Positions 32,817-44,056 are shown, numbered from the stretch's first letter. The stretch is DNA of 64,000 nucleotides from Streptomyces showdoensis (GCF_039535475.1 NZ_BAAAXG010000002.1:331575-395574); one strand, 5' to 3'. Made by a program: numbers and translations. Notes: generated by a model not told the origin, from the letters alone.

Positions 32817-33581
32817 ATGACCGGCCGGGTTCTTCCGTACGACGTACACGGCAGCGGTCCGCACCGCGCGCTCGTGCTGCACAACTGGTTCGGCGACCGC
32901 ACCAGCTTCGCCCCGCTGCGGGCCGAGCTGGACGACGGCACCGGCTCCTACGCCTTCCTCGACTGCCGCGGTTACGGGGAGGCGATCGACGCCGACGGTA
33001 CGTACACGATGGAGGAGGTCGCGGCGGACGCCCTCGCGGTCGCCGACGACCTCGGCTGGGACTCCTTCTCCGTCATCGGCCACTCCATGGGCGGCAAGGC
33101 GGCCCAGCTGATGCTGCTCGACGCGCCCGGACGGGTGCGCTCGATCATCGGGATCTCCCCGGTCTCCGCGGCCGGCTTCCCGCTCGACCCGGAGACCTGG
33201 GAGCTCTTCGCCGGGGCCGCCGAGAACCACGGCAACCGCCGGGCGATCATCGACAACACCACCGGCGGCCGCTACGGCGACGAGTGGCTCGGCGGCCTGG
33301 TCGACCGTTCCGTGCGGCGCTCCTCGGCGACCGCCTTCCGCGCCTACCTCGACTCCTGGTCCCGCACCGACTTCCACGAGCGGGTCCGCGACAACCCGGC
33401 GCCCGTCCTGCTCGTCGTCGGCGCCCACGACCCGGCGCTCGGCAAGGAGGCGATGGAGGCCACCTGGCTGCGCTGGTACCCCAACGCCCGGCTGGAGGTG
33501 CTGCCCGACGCCGGTCACTACGCCCCCGAGGAGGCCCCGAAGGCCCTCGCCGACGCCATCGAGGCCTTCCTGGCGGCCTGA
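32817..33581 (+). CDS. Alpha/beta hydrolase
   Basis: 254 aa. LVLHNWFGDRTSFAPL is the oxyanion strand, FSVIGHSMGGKAAQLMLLDA the nucleophile elbow, VLLVVGAHDPALG carries the Asp and LPDAGHYAPEEAPKALADAI the His. It resembles haloperoxidase-like and esterase members. It diverges from the SpoIIE-type phosphatase; the 161-bp gap holds no palindrome I recognise. Confidence 0.9.
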   Translation: MTGRVLPYDVHGSGPHRALVLHNWFGDRTSFAPLRAELDDGTGSYAFLDCRGYGEAIDADGTYTMEEVAADALAVADDLGWDSFSVIGHSMGGKAAQLMLLDAPGRVRSIIGISPVSAAGFPLDPETWELFAGAAENHGNRRAIIDNTTGGRYGDEWLGGLVDRSVRRSSATAFRAYLDSWSRTDFHERVRDNPAPVLLVVGAHDPALGKEAMEATWLRWYPNARLEVLPDAGHYAPEEAPKALADAIEAFLAA

Positions 33582-33612
33582 CGGGGCGCGGGCCGCCGCC
33601 TTCCGGGGGACC

Positions 33613-33972
33613 ATGGGGTCGTACGACGGACGCGGCGCGGGCGGCTCGGAGGCGGACGTGACCCTGATGTTCCTGACGGCGGCGGTGGCCGCCGCGGCCC
33701 TGGTCTGCCGGCTGGCCGTGCTGGAGCTGCGCAACCCCGGCACCGCCCGCCGCGCCCTCGCCTTCACCCGGGACCGGCGCGCGCTGTCCGCGGGCCTCGT
33801 GGCGGCCCTGCTGCTCGCCGGGCCGGGCTGGCGGGCCGCCGGTCCCGGCGCCCTGGCCTGGGCGGTGCTCGTGGGCGTGCTGGTGGCGGCGCTCTCCGGG
33901 AACGGGAAGGGCCCCGCCCTCCGCGCTCGCACGCGGGGGACGGGGCCCGAGGGCTCCCGGGATCAGGAGTAG
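33613..33972 (+). CDS. Small two-helix membrane protein, unknown
   Basis: 119 aa from the ATG at 33613 (GGGGGA upstream), or 104 aa from a GTG at 33658 that has GGAGG before it. Two hydrophobic helices (LMFLTAAVAAAALVCRLAVL and LAWAVLVGVLVAAL, with a third weaker one between) and a basic C-terminus. The end overlaps the end of the convergent protease gene by ten bases. No family recognised. Third-position G/C bias supports coding, but not strongly. Confidence 0.5.
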   Translation: MGSYDGRGAGGSEADVTLMFLTAAVAAAALVCRLAVLELRNPGTARRALAFTRDRRALSAGLVAALLLAGPGWRAAGPGALAWAVLVGVLVAALSGNGKGPALRARTRGTGPEGSRDQE

Positions 33973-36900
33973 TAGCCGAAGAGGTCGGCGATGACGTGCA
34001 CGTTTCCGGCGTTCGGACGGAAGTCGATCTTTCCGTTGACGACGGGAACGGTCACCAGGTTGGCCACCGTCTGACCGGCGGTCCAGTTGATGTTGGACGC
34101 GTTGGGCAGCGCGGTGCCGTCCGGCCAGACCGTCAGGAAGCCGCCCGAGGTGGGGGCCGTGACGGTGACGTTGAGCACGACCGCCTTGGCGTTCGCGAGG
34201 GTGTGGCCGTCGTTCAGGTTCAGGACCTGGGTGACGCCGCCCTTCATCGGGGTGGCCGAGGCCGCGCCCAGGGCGTACCGGGTGTCGAGGAGACGCGCCG
34301 GACCGGCCGAGTGGAAGGAGGCACCCTCCGCGCCGGCCGTGTAGTAGCCGAAGACGTCCGCGATGAAGTGCACGGAGCCGAGGCCGGCGTTGTACAGGTT
34401 CACCGTGCCGTCCGGGCCGATCGGCAGGACGACCATGTTCGGCCGGGTCTGGCCGGTCAGCCAGTTGATGTTGGACGCGGTCGGACGGGTCGCGCCGCCC
34501 GGGTACGCGATGAGGTGACCGGTCGACTTCGGCGCGGTCGCCGTCACGTTGAGCACCACCGCGGTGGCGCCGGTGGCGGGGACGCCGCCGCTGCCCGCGA
34601 CCGTCAGGGAGACGGTGCCCTTGCCGTCGACCGGCGTGTTGCCGGTGCGGCCGATGCCGTAGCGGGTGTCGAGGATGCGGGCCGGGCCTGTCGGCAGGTA
34701 GGTGCCGCCGCCGGTCGCGGTGGAGAAGTAGCCCGAGACGTCCGCGATGAAGTGCGTCGTGCCGCTGCCGGAGTTGAACAGGGAGACCGTGCCGTCCTTG
34801 CCGACCGGGACGGTCACCAGGTTCGGGACGATCTGGCCCTTCAGCCAGTTCATGTTCGACGAGGACGGGCGGGTGGTGCCGCTCGGGTACGCGATGAGGA
34901 AGCCGGGCGCGGTGGGCGAGACGGCGGTGACGTTCATGACCACGGAGGTCACGCCGGTCGCCGGGACGCCGGCCACGCCGGCCACCTTCAGCTTGACCGT
35001 GCCGTTCGCGGCGACCGGCGTGGTGCCGGCGCGGCCGATCCCGTAGCGCGTGTCGAGGACACGGGCCGGGGTCAGCGCGTTGAACGTGGCGGCCGGGGAG
35101 GGCGCGACGGCCTTGCACAGGCCGGCCACGATCTCGCGCCCGTTCGGCGCGCCGAGGCCGGTGGCGAGGTCGTAGCCGGCGCCGGCCTTGTACAGGCCGC
35201 TGTAGTTACCCGACTGGGTCACGTTGTTGTGGCCGGTGGTGACGTCCTTGAAAGCGCTCGACGGCAGCTTGTAGAGCGCCGGGTGGACGTAGCCGACGGC
35301 ACCGTTGGCCTGGCAGGCGAGGTCCTGGTTGGCCTGGCCGATGAGCGCGGCCCACACCGGGGCGGCGCCGCTGGTGCCGCCGATGATGTTCCAGTACTGG
35401 CCGGCGCCGTAGGCGACCGGGTAGCCCGTGTAGTAGTCGGCGAGACCGGCCACGTCGGGGACCTGACGGCAGGTGCCCGACGCCGTGTTGCAGGCGTTGG
35501 TGTAGCCCGCGCCGGTGACACCGGACTGGAAGCCGTCGGCGGGGACGGTGTAGCGGCGGGAGACGCCACCGCCCGAGCCGACCCAGGTGGTCTGCTTGGT
35601 GATCGAGTCCCGCATCGTGGTGCCGCCGACGCTCAGGACGTACGGCGAGGAGGACGGGAAGTCGACCGCGAGCTGGTTCTGGTTCGGCACGCCCGAGGTC
35701 GGGTTGCCGTTGTCGTCCGGGACGAAGCAACCGGTCGATCCGCTGTCGCCGGAGGCGACGACGATCGTCTGGCCCTGGGCGGCGGCCTGCTGGAAGATCA
35801 GGTTCTCGGCGTCCTGAGCCGAGGTCGGCGTGTTCAGCTCGCACAGGCCCCAGCTCACCGAGACGACCTTGGCGCGGTTCTCGTTGACGATCTGGCGGTA
35901 GACGGCCGTCCCGTCGTTCCAGGTGTTCTTGCCCTGGTAGACGAGGATCTTGGACTGGGGCGCCTGACCGATGATGGTCTGGACGTCCAGCGCCGTCTCC
36001 AGGCCGACACCGCCGGTGGCGGCGCCGCTCGGGCCGCCGTTGACCCGGACCGGCGTGACCGGCACCTTGGTGCGGAAGCAGCGCTGGAACTCGGCGTTGT
36101 CGCGCGGGTCGTAGTTCTCCAGCGAGTAGACGGCGATGGTGCTGCCGCTCTGCACGTTCGGCTGGTTCGCCATGTTGTACTGCGCGGCCAGCGAGCGCGG
36201 TGCCCAGTAGTCCTTGGTGTCGTACTGCGCCGGGATGTTGCCGACCGCCGTCGCGAAGAGCGTCGAGACGTCGCCGCACATGGCCGGGGTCGTCCCGGTC
36301 AGGCGCGGCTGGGGGCCCGTCTGGGCGGTGTCGGCGGTTTCGGCGGACTTCTTGCGGGGCTTGCCCTTCGCGCCGGTGTGCAGCGGCTTGTACGCGCCCA
36401 GCGTGCTCAGACCGACGACCGTGCGCACCTCGTCCGCGACCCGGCCGTCGAGGGCGGGCGCGGTGGTGTTGACCAGGCCGGTCGTGCCGTCCGTCAGGCG
36501 GTAGCCGTCGAACTCGGTGCTGAACGCCTTGCCCGCCCCGGCGACGGTCGTCGTCACCGGCAGCGTGAGGCCGTCGGCCTCCAGCGCGCCGACGGTCAGG
36601 CCCTTCGCCTCCAGCTCGGCGCGCACGCGCTCGACCGTCGCCGGCTCGGCTCCGAAGACCTTCGCGAACTCGCCCGTACCGAGGTACTGGCGGTAGCGCG
36701 GGGATCCGGGCGTCGAGACCTCGGCGACGAAGCGCTTGAGCGCGGCCGGGTCGCGGGGCTCCAGGACGACGCTCAGTTCGAGCGACTTGCCGGGGGCCGG
36801 GTCGGCCGTGCGGACGGCGCCCTGCGGGACCTTCGGCGCGCCGCCGACCCGCTGCGGGCCCGGGTCGTCCGCGACCGGCGCCGCGACGGCGGTGGCCGGG

Positions 36901-36980
36901 ACGACGGCCGTGGCGACGGCCAGGGCGGCCACCGCGGCCGCACCCCATCTGAATGCCTTCTCACGGGCGGTTCGGCCCAT
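33963..36980 (-). CDS. Secreted S53 (sedolisin/kumamolisin) protease with three C-terminal repeats
   Basis: 1005 aa. Signal peptide (residues 1-34), pro-kumamolisin activation domain (about 50-190), then the S53 catalytic domain with a full set of residues: Glu328 and Asp332 in LETALD, Asp412 in ASGDSGSTG, Ser537 in GGTSGAAP. After about residue 625 come three repeats of roughly 120 residues, each running from PAR[VIL]LDTRY through a W-x-x-GQ segment to an HFIADVxGYY-like end. S53 enzymes are acid-active serine-carboxyl proteases. The repeats are common in secreted actinobacterial proteins and probably bind a surface or polymer. GGGAG precedes the ATG at 36980. Confidence 0.93.
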   Translation of the reverse strand: MGRTAREKAFRWGAAAVAALAVATAVVPATAVAAPVADDPGPQRVGGAPKVPQGAVRTADPAPGKSLELSVVLEPRDPAALKRFVAEVSTPGSPRYRQYLGTGEFAKVFGAEPATVERVRAELEAKGLTVGALEADGLTLPVTTTVAGAGKAFSTEFDGYRLTDGTTGLVNTTAPALDGRVADEVRTVVGLSTLGAYKPLHTGAKGKPRKKSAETADTAQTGPQPRLTGTTPAMCGDVSTLFATAVGNIPAQYDTKDYWAPRSLAAQYNMANQPNVQSGSTIAVYSLENYDPRDNAEFQRCFRTKVPVTPVRVNGGPSGAATGGVGLETALDVQTIIGQAPQSKILVYQGKNTWNDGTAVYRQIVNENRAKVVSVSWGLCELNTPTSAQDAENLIFQQAAAQGQTIVVASGDSGSTGCFVPDDNGNPTSGVPNQNQLAVDFPSSSPYVLSVGGTTMRDSITKQTTWVGSGGGVSRRYTVPADGFQSGVTGAGYTNACNTASGTCRQVPDVAGLADYYTGYPVAYGAGQYWNIIGGTSGAAPVWAALIGQANQDLACQANGAVGYVHPALYKLPSSAFKDVTTGHNNVTQSGNYSGLYKAGAGYDLATGLGAPNGREIVAGLCKAVAPSPAATFNALTPARVLDTRYGIGRAGTTPVAANGTVKLKVAGVAGVPATGVTSVVMNVTAVSPTAPGFLIAYPSGTTRPSSSNMNWLKGQIVPNLVTVPVGKDGTVSLFNSGSGTTHFIADVSGYFSTATGGGTYLPTGPARILDTRYGIGRTGNTPVDGKGTVSLTVAGSGGVPATGATAVVLNVTATAPKSTGHLIAYPGGATRPTASNINWLTGQTRPNMVVLPIGPDGTVNLYNAGLGSVHFIADVFGYYTAGAEGASFHSAGPARLLDTRYALGAASATPMKGGVTQVLNLNDGHTLANAKAVVLNVTVTAPTSGGFLTVWPDGTALPNASNINWTAGQTVANLVTVPVVNGKIDFRPNAGNVHVIADLFGYYS

Positions 36981-37248
36981 GCACACGCTCCCTTTCACGA
37001 TCCGCGCCGCGCGGCCGCGCGGGCAGGGAGCAGCCCGGGAAGGAGAGATGGCAAGGCGGTTCTCCGGGCGCGGCGCGCTGACGCGGCGGCCCGATATGCG
37101 TGAAATCCCCCCGGTGCGGTCCCCGCGCCCGTACAGGCGGCAGAGCGTCGACCAGAAGTGAAGATGTATCAGCCCCGTACTCGCGTTCGGTGCGGCGGGG
37201 TGCGGTTCTTTACCGGACCGTGATCATGGAGGCGGTTTCCGGCCGTAA

Positions 37249-38994
<1,746 letters not shown>

Positions 38995-39007
38995 CGGGGC
39001 CGGACGC

Positions 39008-39046
39008 GAGGGGGCCGGCCGGGCGCAGTGCCCGGCCGGCCCCCTC
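39008..39046. terminator. Bidirectional terminator, 17-bp perfect stem
   Basis: GAGGGGGCCGGCCGGGC (39008-39024) pairs perfectly with GCCCGGCCGGCCCCCTC (39030-39046) around a 5-nt loop (GCAGT). It lies between the convergent cholesterol oxidase (stop 38994) and decarboxylase-family (stop 39052) genes. Confidence 0.88.
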
Positions 39047-39051
39047 GGCGT

Positions 39052-39531
39052 TCAGTGGGTCGGCAGCACGCAGACCGTGTCGAGGCCCAGCACCCGGTTG
39101 AGCCGGCCGAAGGCCAGCCACGAGCCCAGGCTCATCGTCAGCTCGACGATCTCCACCTGGCTGTACGCCCCGGTCATCCGCTCCCAGAACTCCTCGTCCA
39201 GCTGGTGGTGGTCCAGCGCGTACCGCTCCGCGTACTCCGCGGCGAGCCGGGTGCGCTCGTCGAAGGCGTCCGTCGTCCGCCAGGCCAGCACCGCCTCGGG
39301 GAAGTCGTCCTCGACCTTCTCCCCGTCCCGGTCGGTCCGCCAGTCCAGACAGAACCGGCACCCGTTGATCTGCGCGATCCGCAGCCGCGCCGCCTCGAAC
39401 TCGCGCAGCCCGAGCGTCGTATGGGCGTACACCGACAGCGAGAAGTTCGCCGCCGCCATCCCGATCCCGGGCACCATGTCGCCCCACACGTACCCGATCG
39501 GCTCCTGCCCCTCGGGGATGTCGATGATCAC
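39052..39531 (-). CDS. Carboxymuconolactone decarboxylase/AhpD-like protein
   Basis: 159 aa. The CMD motif INGCRFCLDWRTDRDGEKVE holds C-x-x-C followed by a charged helix, as in AhpD-like peroxidase-type members; downstream are EYAERYALDHHQLDEEFWE and EIVELTMSLGSWLAFGRLNR. GGAAGGAG lies before the GTG start, which overlaps the upstream gene's stop (GTGA). The redox-active CxxC suggests a role in peroxide or alkyl-hydroperoxide handling, though family members also act as decarboxylases. Coupled to the amine-dehydrogenase-like gene. Confidence 0.87.
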   Translation of the reverse strand: MIIDIPEGQEPIGYVWGDMVPGIGMAAANFSLSVYAHTTLGLREFEAARLRIAQINGCRFCLDWRTDRDGEKVEDDFPEAVLAWRTTDAFDERTRLAAEYAERYALDHHQLDEEFWERMTGAYSQVEIVELTMSLGSWLAFGRLNRVLGLDTVCVLPTH

Positions 39532-40607
39532 CGCACTCTCCTTCCCAGCTTCCCGACCGCCGGCCTCAGCGGCACGTCCAGTGCGTCGTACAGACCCGGC
39601 TCGGCCGCCACGAGCCAGTCGATCGCCCCCACCAGCCGGCCCACGGCGGTGGCGTTCCCGCCCGCGGACCGGTTCTCGCCCTCGTCCGTCGCCTCGACCG
39701 TGACCTCGATCCGCGGCCGGCCCTCGACGATCACCCGGTGCGCCCCCGAACCGTCCGGCGGCACCGGCCAGTCCGGCGCGCAGTCCGGGTGGATCCGGGT
39801 CACGTGCTCGATCACCAGCCGCGGTTCGCCGTCGACGATCCCCTGCACCTCGAAGCGCACCGCGCCCTGGGTGCCGGCCGCGAACTCGCCCATCGTCCGG
39901 GTGCGCACCGTCGCCTCCAGGGGGCGCCGTTGGAGCGTCTCGCGGATCTCGTCGAGCTCGACCCCGAGCGCGCGGGCCATCAGCCGCAGCTGGCCGCCCC
40001 ACACCATCGTGGGCACCGAGGGCAACAGCATCGGCGGCTCGTAGTCCATGGGCTGTCCCATGCCGACGAGGTAGCGGACGGACTCCTCCTGCTCGTACGT
40101 CGAGTAGTCGAAGATCTCCTGGCAGCGGATCGCCTCCACCGTGCTGCCGAGCCCGCTGACCAGCAGCGGCAGCACGTCGTTGCCCCAGCCCGGGTCGACG
40201 CCGGAGGCGAACAGCGAGCCGCCGCCCTCCTTCACCGCCGCCAGGACCGGATCGCGGAACTCGTCGGGTGCCCCCCGCTGGTCGTACAGCGGGTACAGCG
40301 CGGGCGTCACGACCACCGCGCCCGCCCGCACCGCCCGTACGACATCGGCGAGCGCCTCGTCGGGGCGCATGTCACCGGAGGCCGCGTACACCACGGCGCC
40401 CGGTGCCTGCGCGAGGACCGCCTCGACGTCGTCCCGGGCCGTGACGCCCAGGTCGTGCCCGAGCCCGGCGAGCCGGCCGGCGTCACGGCCGACCTTGTCC
40501 GGGTTGGCGACGAGGACGGCCGAGAGTTCGAGCTCCGGATGGGCCACGACGGCACGGATGGCCGCCCGCCCGACATTTCCGGTTCCCCACACCACCGTCG
40601 GAATCAT
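39528..40607 (-). CDS. NAD(P)H-dependent amine dehydrogenase/DapB-like oxidoreductase
   Basis: 359 aa. The N-terminal Rossmann motif is VVWGTGNVGRAAIRAVVAHP, followed by a C-terminal domain like 2,4-diaminopentanoate dehydrogenase (SGVDPGWGNDVLPLLVSGLG, then EIFDYSTYEQEESVRYLVGM). Proteins of this type are often labelled dihydrodipicolinate reductase, but the C-terminal domain differs from DapB and many actinobacterial members have unknown substrates. It forms a two-gene operon with the CMD protein through a GTGA overlap. No Shine-Dalgarno sequence is evident. Confidence 0.85.
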   Translation of the reverse strand: MIPTVVWGTGNVGRAAIRAVVAHPELELSAVLVANPDKVGRDAGRLAGLGHDLGVTARDDVEAVLAQAPGAVVYAASGDMRPDEALADVVRAVRAGAVVVTPALYPLYDQRGAPDEFRDPVLAAVKEGGGSLFASGVDPGWGNDVLPLLVSGLGSTVEAIRCQEIFDYSTYEQEESVRYLVGMGQPMDYEPPMLLPSVPTMVWGGQLRLMARALGVELDEIRETLQRRPLEATVRTRTMGEFAAGTQGAVRFEVQGIVDGEPRLVIEHVTRIHPDCAPDWPVPPDGSGAHRVIVEGRPRIEVTVEATDEGENRSAGGNATAVGRLVGAIDWLVAAEPGLYDALDVPLRPAVGKLGRRVR

Positions 40608-40707
40608 GCGCGGAGGGTAGCGCCGGGGATGCGAGGTTCCCAGAGCCGTGACACCGCTTTGCTGACGGTCTTTCAGATATGGGGGCCGGGGCGGGGGACG
40701 CCGCGGT

Positions 40708-42543
40708 TCAGTGACCGCCCCCTCGGCGCTCGGCGTACTCCCGGGGGTCCTGCTCGGCGAGCCGCCGCAGCGCCGCCGCGGCCCGTTCGCGCGGGTCGGT
40801 GCCGTCGTCCGGGAGCCGCCAGACGAAGGGGGGCGGCTCGTCCCGCCCGTCCGCCGCCCCGGCCGGGCTCCCGGGCGCGGAGCGGAACCACAGCGCCGTC
40901 GTGTACGGGTCGCGCGTGTCGAGCCCCACGCGGAGCAGCCGCGCGCCCCAGCGGGCCGGCAGCTCCGGGTCCCGGCGCAGCCCCGCGGCGAGCAGCCGTG
41001 CCGTCTCCCGGGCCGGCCACGACCAGCCGTCCTCGCGGACCGCGCGGGCGAGCTCGGCGTCGTACGCGGCGGCGTCGAAGCGGTACGCGGGCAGCGGCGG
41101 CGGGACCGCGCCGCCGGGCAGGCGGTCCGGGCGCCGCCAGTCGCGCCACACCACCTCGTCGCCCTCCCGGACCACGGTCACGTGGAGCGCCCCGCAGCAG
41201 CCCTCGGTGCACCAGGCCTCCGCGAGCCGCACCTCCCGGGGCTCTCCGGTCGCGACCAGGTCGCCCGAGTCGAGCAGGTGCTCGGGCGCGTGGCCCGGGC
41301 CCCGCCCGAACGCCTCGGGCACGAGCGGCCGTCCGTCGATCAGGAAGCGGGTCTCGACCGGCCTCCGTTCGACGGGATCGGCCGCGACCACCTCGATGCG
41401 CAGCCGGGGCGGCGCGGGCCGTGCGGCGAACAGGCGCCCCGTCGCGTCGCGCAGCCACGCCGCCCGGTGCCGGGCCCCGGGCGGCGCCGCGGCGTCGGCC
41501 CGGTCCGGGAGGGCGGCCCACCCGGGCGAGGTGAGCAGCGCCCCGAGCGCGTCCAGGAGTTGCTCGCGCTGTCCTTCCCGCCAGGGGAGGAGGTGGGAGG
41601 GGCCGCTGTCCAGGTCCAGGGCGAGCGAGAGCAGCACCGCCGCGCGCTCGACCGTCGGGGGCAGCCCGCAGCTCCGCCGCACGACGGCCTCGTACACCTC
41701 CGCGGCGTCCCGGTGGTGGAGGATCTCGGAGCGGTCGGCGCGTGGGTCGGCCATCCGGACGAGCAGCCGCCCCGCCTGGAGGAGCAGCCGGGGGTCGGTG
41801 CGGTCGCGGCGCAGGAGTCCGGCCAGGTCGGCGGCCTCGGCGATGAGGCGGGCCCGCCCCGGACCCGCGTCCGTGAGGCCCAGCGGCTCGGCGATCACCG
41901 CGGCCGCGGCTGCGCGGGCGTCGCCGGAGCCCAGCGCGGCCACGAGTTCCGCCGTCACGGGGCCCTGGGTCCGGCAGGCGAGCCGGAGCAGGGCGGCGGC
42001 CCGCGGGTCGAGCCGCTCCAGCGCGAGCACCGCGGGCCGGGTGAGCCCGCGCAGCAGGCCCAGGTCCCGCACGTACGGGACGTCCGCGGGCTCCCCGAGC
42101 CGCGCGAGCAGCGCGAGGCCGACGCGGACGGAGGTCAGGTCGTGGCCCGTGCGGACCAGATGGCGGCCGAGCGCGCGTGCGGCGGGCTCGTCGGGCAGGG
42201 GCAGTTCGGCGACGGCGGAGACCATCATCCGGCTGGTGACGGGCAGTCGGTCCAGTCGGCGCCGGATCGCTCGGGCGGCGGCGACGTGGCCGGTGCCGGG
42301 CGGGGCGAGGAGCGGTCCCACGGCTTCCTGGACGGCGGTGAAGGCCTCGTGGTACCGCAGGGTGGCGCCCTCGGGCGGGGGAGTGCGCGGGGGGACGGCG
42401 TCGTCCGGGGGCTCGTAGCCGCCTTCGGGGAGGCGCCCGTCCGGCTCGGCGTCGAGCCTGTCGCGGACGTAGGAGTGGAGGGAGCGCCGGGACGGCGGGG
42501 CGTGCCGGAAGGTGAGCGCTCGGCGCTCGGCCGGGGCGCTCAC
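40708..42543 (-). CDS. Large protein of unknown function, 611 aa
   Basis: Not assigned. Residues about 90-290 are Ala/Leu/Arg-rich and helical in a HEAT/ARM-like rhythm (ALGRHLVRTGHDLTSVRVGL, LLARLGEPADVPYVRDLGLL). The C-terminal third is a mixed domain with a Cys-rich stretch AEAWCTEGCCGALHVTVVRE and VVWRDWRRPDRLPGGAVPPP, which looks conserved. No membrane helix or signal peptide. The GTG start is uncertain. High third-position G/C over the whole frame supports coding. It is flanked by short gaps and is probably monocistronic. Confidence 0.75.
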   Translation of the reverse strand: MSAPAERRALTFRHAPPSRRSLHSYVRDRLDAEPDGRLPEGGYEPPDDAVPPRTPPPEGATLRYHEAFTAVQEAVGPLLAPPGTGHVAAARAIRRRLDRLPVTSRMMVSAVAELPLPDEPAARALGRHLVRTGHDLTSVRVGLALLARLGEPADVPYVRDLGLLRGLTRPAVLALERLDPRAAALLRLACRTQGPVTAELVAALGSGDARAAAAAVIAEPLGLTDAGPGRARLIAEAADLAGLLRRDRTDPRLLLQAGRLLVRMADPRADRSEILHHRDAAEVYEAVVRRSCGLPPTVERAAVLLSLALDLDSGPSHLLPWREGQREQLLDALGALLTSPGWAALPDRADAAAPPGARHRAAWLRDATGRLFAARPAPPRLRIEVVAADPVERRPVETRFLIDGRPLVPEAFGRGPGHAPEHLLDSGDLVATGEPREVRLAEAWCTEGCCGALHVTVVREGDEVVWRDWRRPDRLPGGAVPPPLPAYRFDAAAYDAELARAVREDGWSWPARETARLLAAGLRRDPELPARWGARLLRVGLDTRDPYTTALWFRSAPGSPAGAADGRDEPPPFVWRLPDDGTDPRERAAAALRRLAEQDPREYAERRGGGH

Positions 42544-42615
42544 CGGGCGGAGGTGTACTCGATTCCGTCGATCATGCCCCGATGCTGCCCCGGCCGCGGC
42601 GATCCGTCCAGCGGA

Positions 42616-43119
42616 TTACGGGGCGGGCGTCGGGTCCTCGGCCAGCCGCAGCGTCACGAACGGCACCGTGTCGCCCGGCAGGACGTACCGTTCCGTCTCC
42701 ACGAAGCCCCGGGCCAGCGCGAAGCGGAGCCCCTCCGTGTTGCTCGCCAGCACCACCGTCTCCACGCCCTCGTCGCTCAGCGTCCGGGCGTGCGCGAGGC
42801 CGTGCTCGTACAGCGCCGTCCCGTACCCGCGGCCACGGAAACCGGGCAGCACGCGGGCGATGACCGTGGCGGCCGGGGTCTCCTCGTCGGGCGGCCGCAC
42901 GGTGGAGCAGCCGACGGCGACGCCGTCCGCGTAGGCGACGTCGAGCCGGTTGCGGCCCGCGCGCTCGCGGACGTCCTCGGGGGAGAGCGGGGCGGTGGGG
43001 ATGATCCTGTTGTGGATCAGCCGCCAGTCCTCCAGGAGGCCCGCGCCGGTCGTGGCGCCGGAGGGGGCCACCGCCCCGGCCGTCCCGATGCGGACCGTCT
43101 CGATACGAAGATCGTTCAT
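42616..43119 (-). CDS. GNAT-family N-acetyltransferase
   Basis: 167 aa. The acetyl-CoA-binding motif VLPGFRGRGYGTALYEHGLA (R/Q-x-x-G-x-G/A) is clear, preceded by YADGVAVGCSTVRPP and followed by VVLASNTEGLRFALARGFVE. Substrate unknown; single-domain members acetylate small amines, aminoglycosides or proteins. The ATG at 43119 begins the family N-terminus. Divergent from the L,D-transpeptidase-like lipoprotein gene. Confidence 0.9.
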   Translation of the reverse strand: MNDLRIETVRIGTAGAVAPSGATTGAGLLEDWRLIHNRIIPTAPLSPEDVRERAGRNRLDVAYADGVAVGCSTVRPPDEETPAATVIARVLPGFRGRGYGTALYEHGLAHARTLSDEGVETVVLASNTEGLRFALARGFVETERYVLPGDTVPFVTLRLAEDPTPAP

Positions 43120-43264
43120 GGCCGCAGGAAACCGTCCGGGATCCGTCCCGTCAACTCCTTTGCCCCGTCCCCCGGACGGGTGAGGAGGGCAGGGCGCGCG
43201 ACAGGTCCGCGGCCGGCCGGGTACGGATCCCCGCATTGCCCCGACCCTCGGAGGTGGCCGGACC

Positions 43265-44056
43265 ATGCCCGTCCGCAAGGGCACCGCAACGGTGCTGACC
43301 TGTGCCCTGTCCGCGGCCCTGGTGCTGACCGGCTGCACCGCCGGCCGCTCCCCGGCCCCGCCGCCGTCCGCCGCCCGGGACCGGCACGACGGCCGGGACG
43401 CGGGAGCGGTTCCCGACGGGGCGAACCGCGCGCCGCGGGAACGCCAGCGGCCGCCGCGCGCGCCCGAACGCATCGCTGGCATCGGCCCCGTGACGCAGGC
43501 CCGCATCCCCGACGGCACTACCCAGGTGCTCGTGGCGAGCGGCGACGCGGCCGACGGCAACGTGGTCACCGCCGTGCTCCACGAGCGGGACCCGGCCGGG
43601 CACTGGCACCCGGTCGCAGGGCCCTGGGCCGGCCACAACGCCCTGCGCGGCTGGACGGACGCCCATCAGGCGGGCGACCTGCGCTCGCCGACCGGGGTCT
43701 ACCGGATCGGCGACGCGGGCGGCCGCCTCCCCGACCCGGGCGCGCGGGTCCCGTACGACCAGGACGAGGAGTTCGAGGTCTCGGGCACCGGCTTCCTCGG
43801 GGAGCCCCTGGAGGGTTCCTTCGACTACGTCGTGGCGATCGACTACAACCGCGTCGCGGGGACGACCCCGCTGAACAAGGAACGCCCGCTGGGGCCCGAG
43901 CGGGGCGGCGGCGTCTGGATCCACGTCGACCACGGCGGCCCCACCCAGGCCTGTGTCTCCCTGCCCCGCGAGAACATGGCGGAGCTGCTGCGCGCCCTCG
44001 ACCCGGCACGCGAGCCCGTGGTCGTGATGGGCCCGCGGGACGAGATCGCCCGCTGA
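43265..44056 (+). CDS. L,D-transpeptidase (YkuD)-like lipoprotein
   Basis: 263 aa. The lipobox ALVLTGC puts the lipidated cysteine at position 24, so the protein is anchored outside the membrane. A disordered Pro/Arg/Asp-rich linker (25-75) follows, then a YkuD-like domain ending HVDHGGPTQACVSLPRENMA. The usual HxxG-x-S-x-GC core appears here as HGGPTQACVSL: Cys is present but the preceding residue is Ala rather than Gly. Such enzymes form 3-3 peptidoglycan crosslinks; this variant is common in actinobacteria. GGAGGT lies before the ATG. Confidence 0.85.
   Translation: MPVRKGTATVLTCALSAALVLTGCTAGRSPAPPPSAARDRHDGRDAGAVPDGANRAPRERQRPPRAPERIAGIGPVTQARIPDGTTQVLVASGDAADGNVVTAVLHERDPAGHWHPVAGPWAGHNALRGWTDAHQAGDLRSPTGVYRIGDAGGRLPDPGARVPYDQDEEFEVSGTGFLGEPLEGSFDYVVAIDYNRVAGTTPLNKERPLGPERGGGVWIHVDHGGPTQACVSLPRENMAELLRALDPAREPVVVMGPRDEIAR

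Noticed and set aside
33996..37103. Long plus-strand frame antisense to the S53 protease
   Set aside because: Shadow of the protease gene; Val/Asp/Gly/Arg bias without domain signatures.
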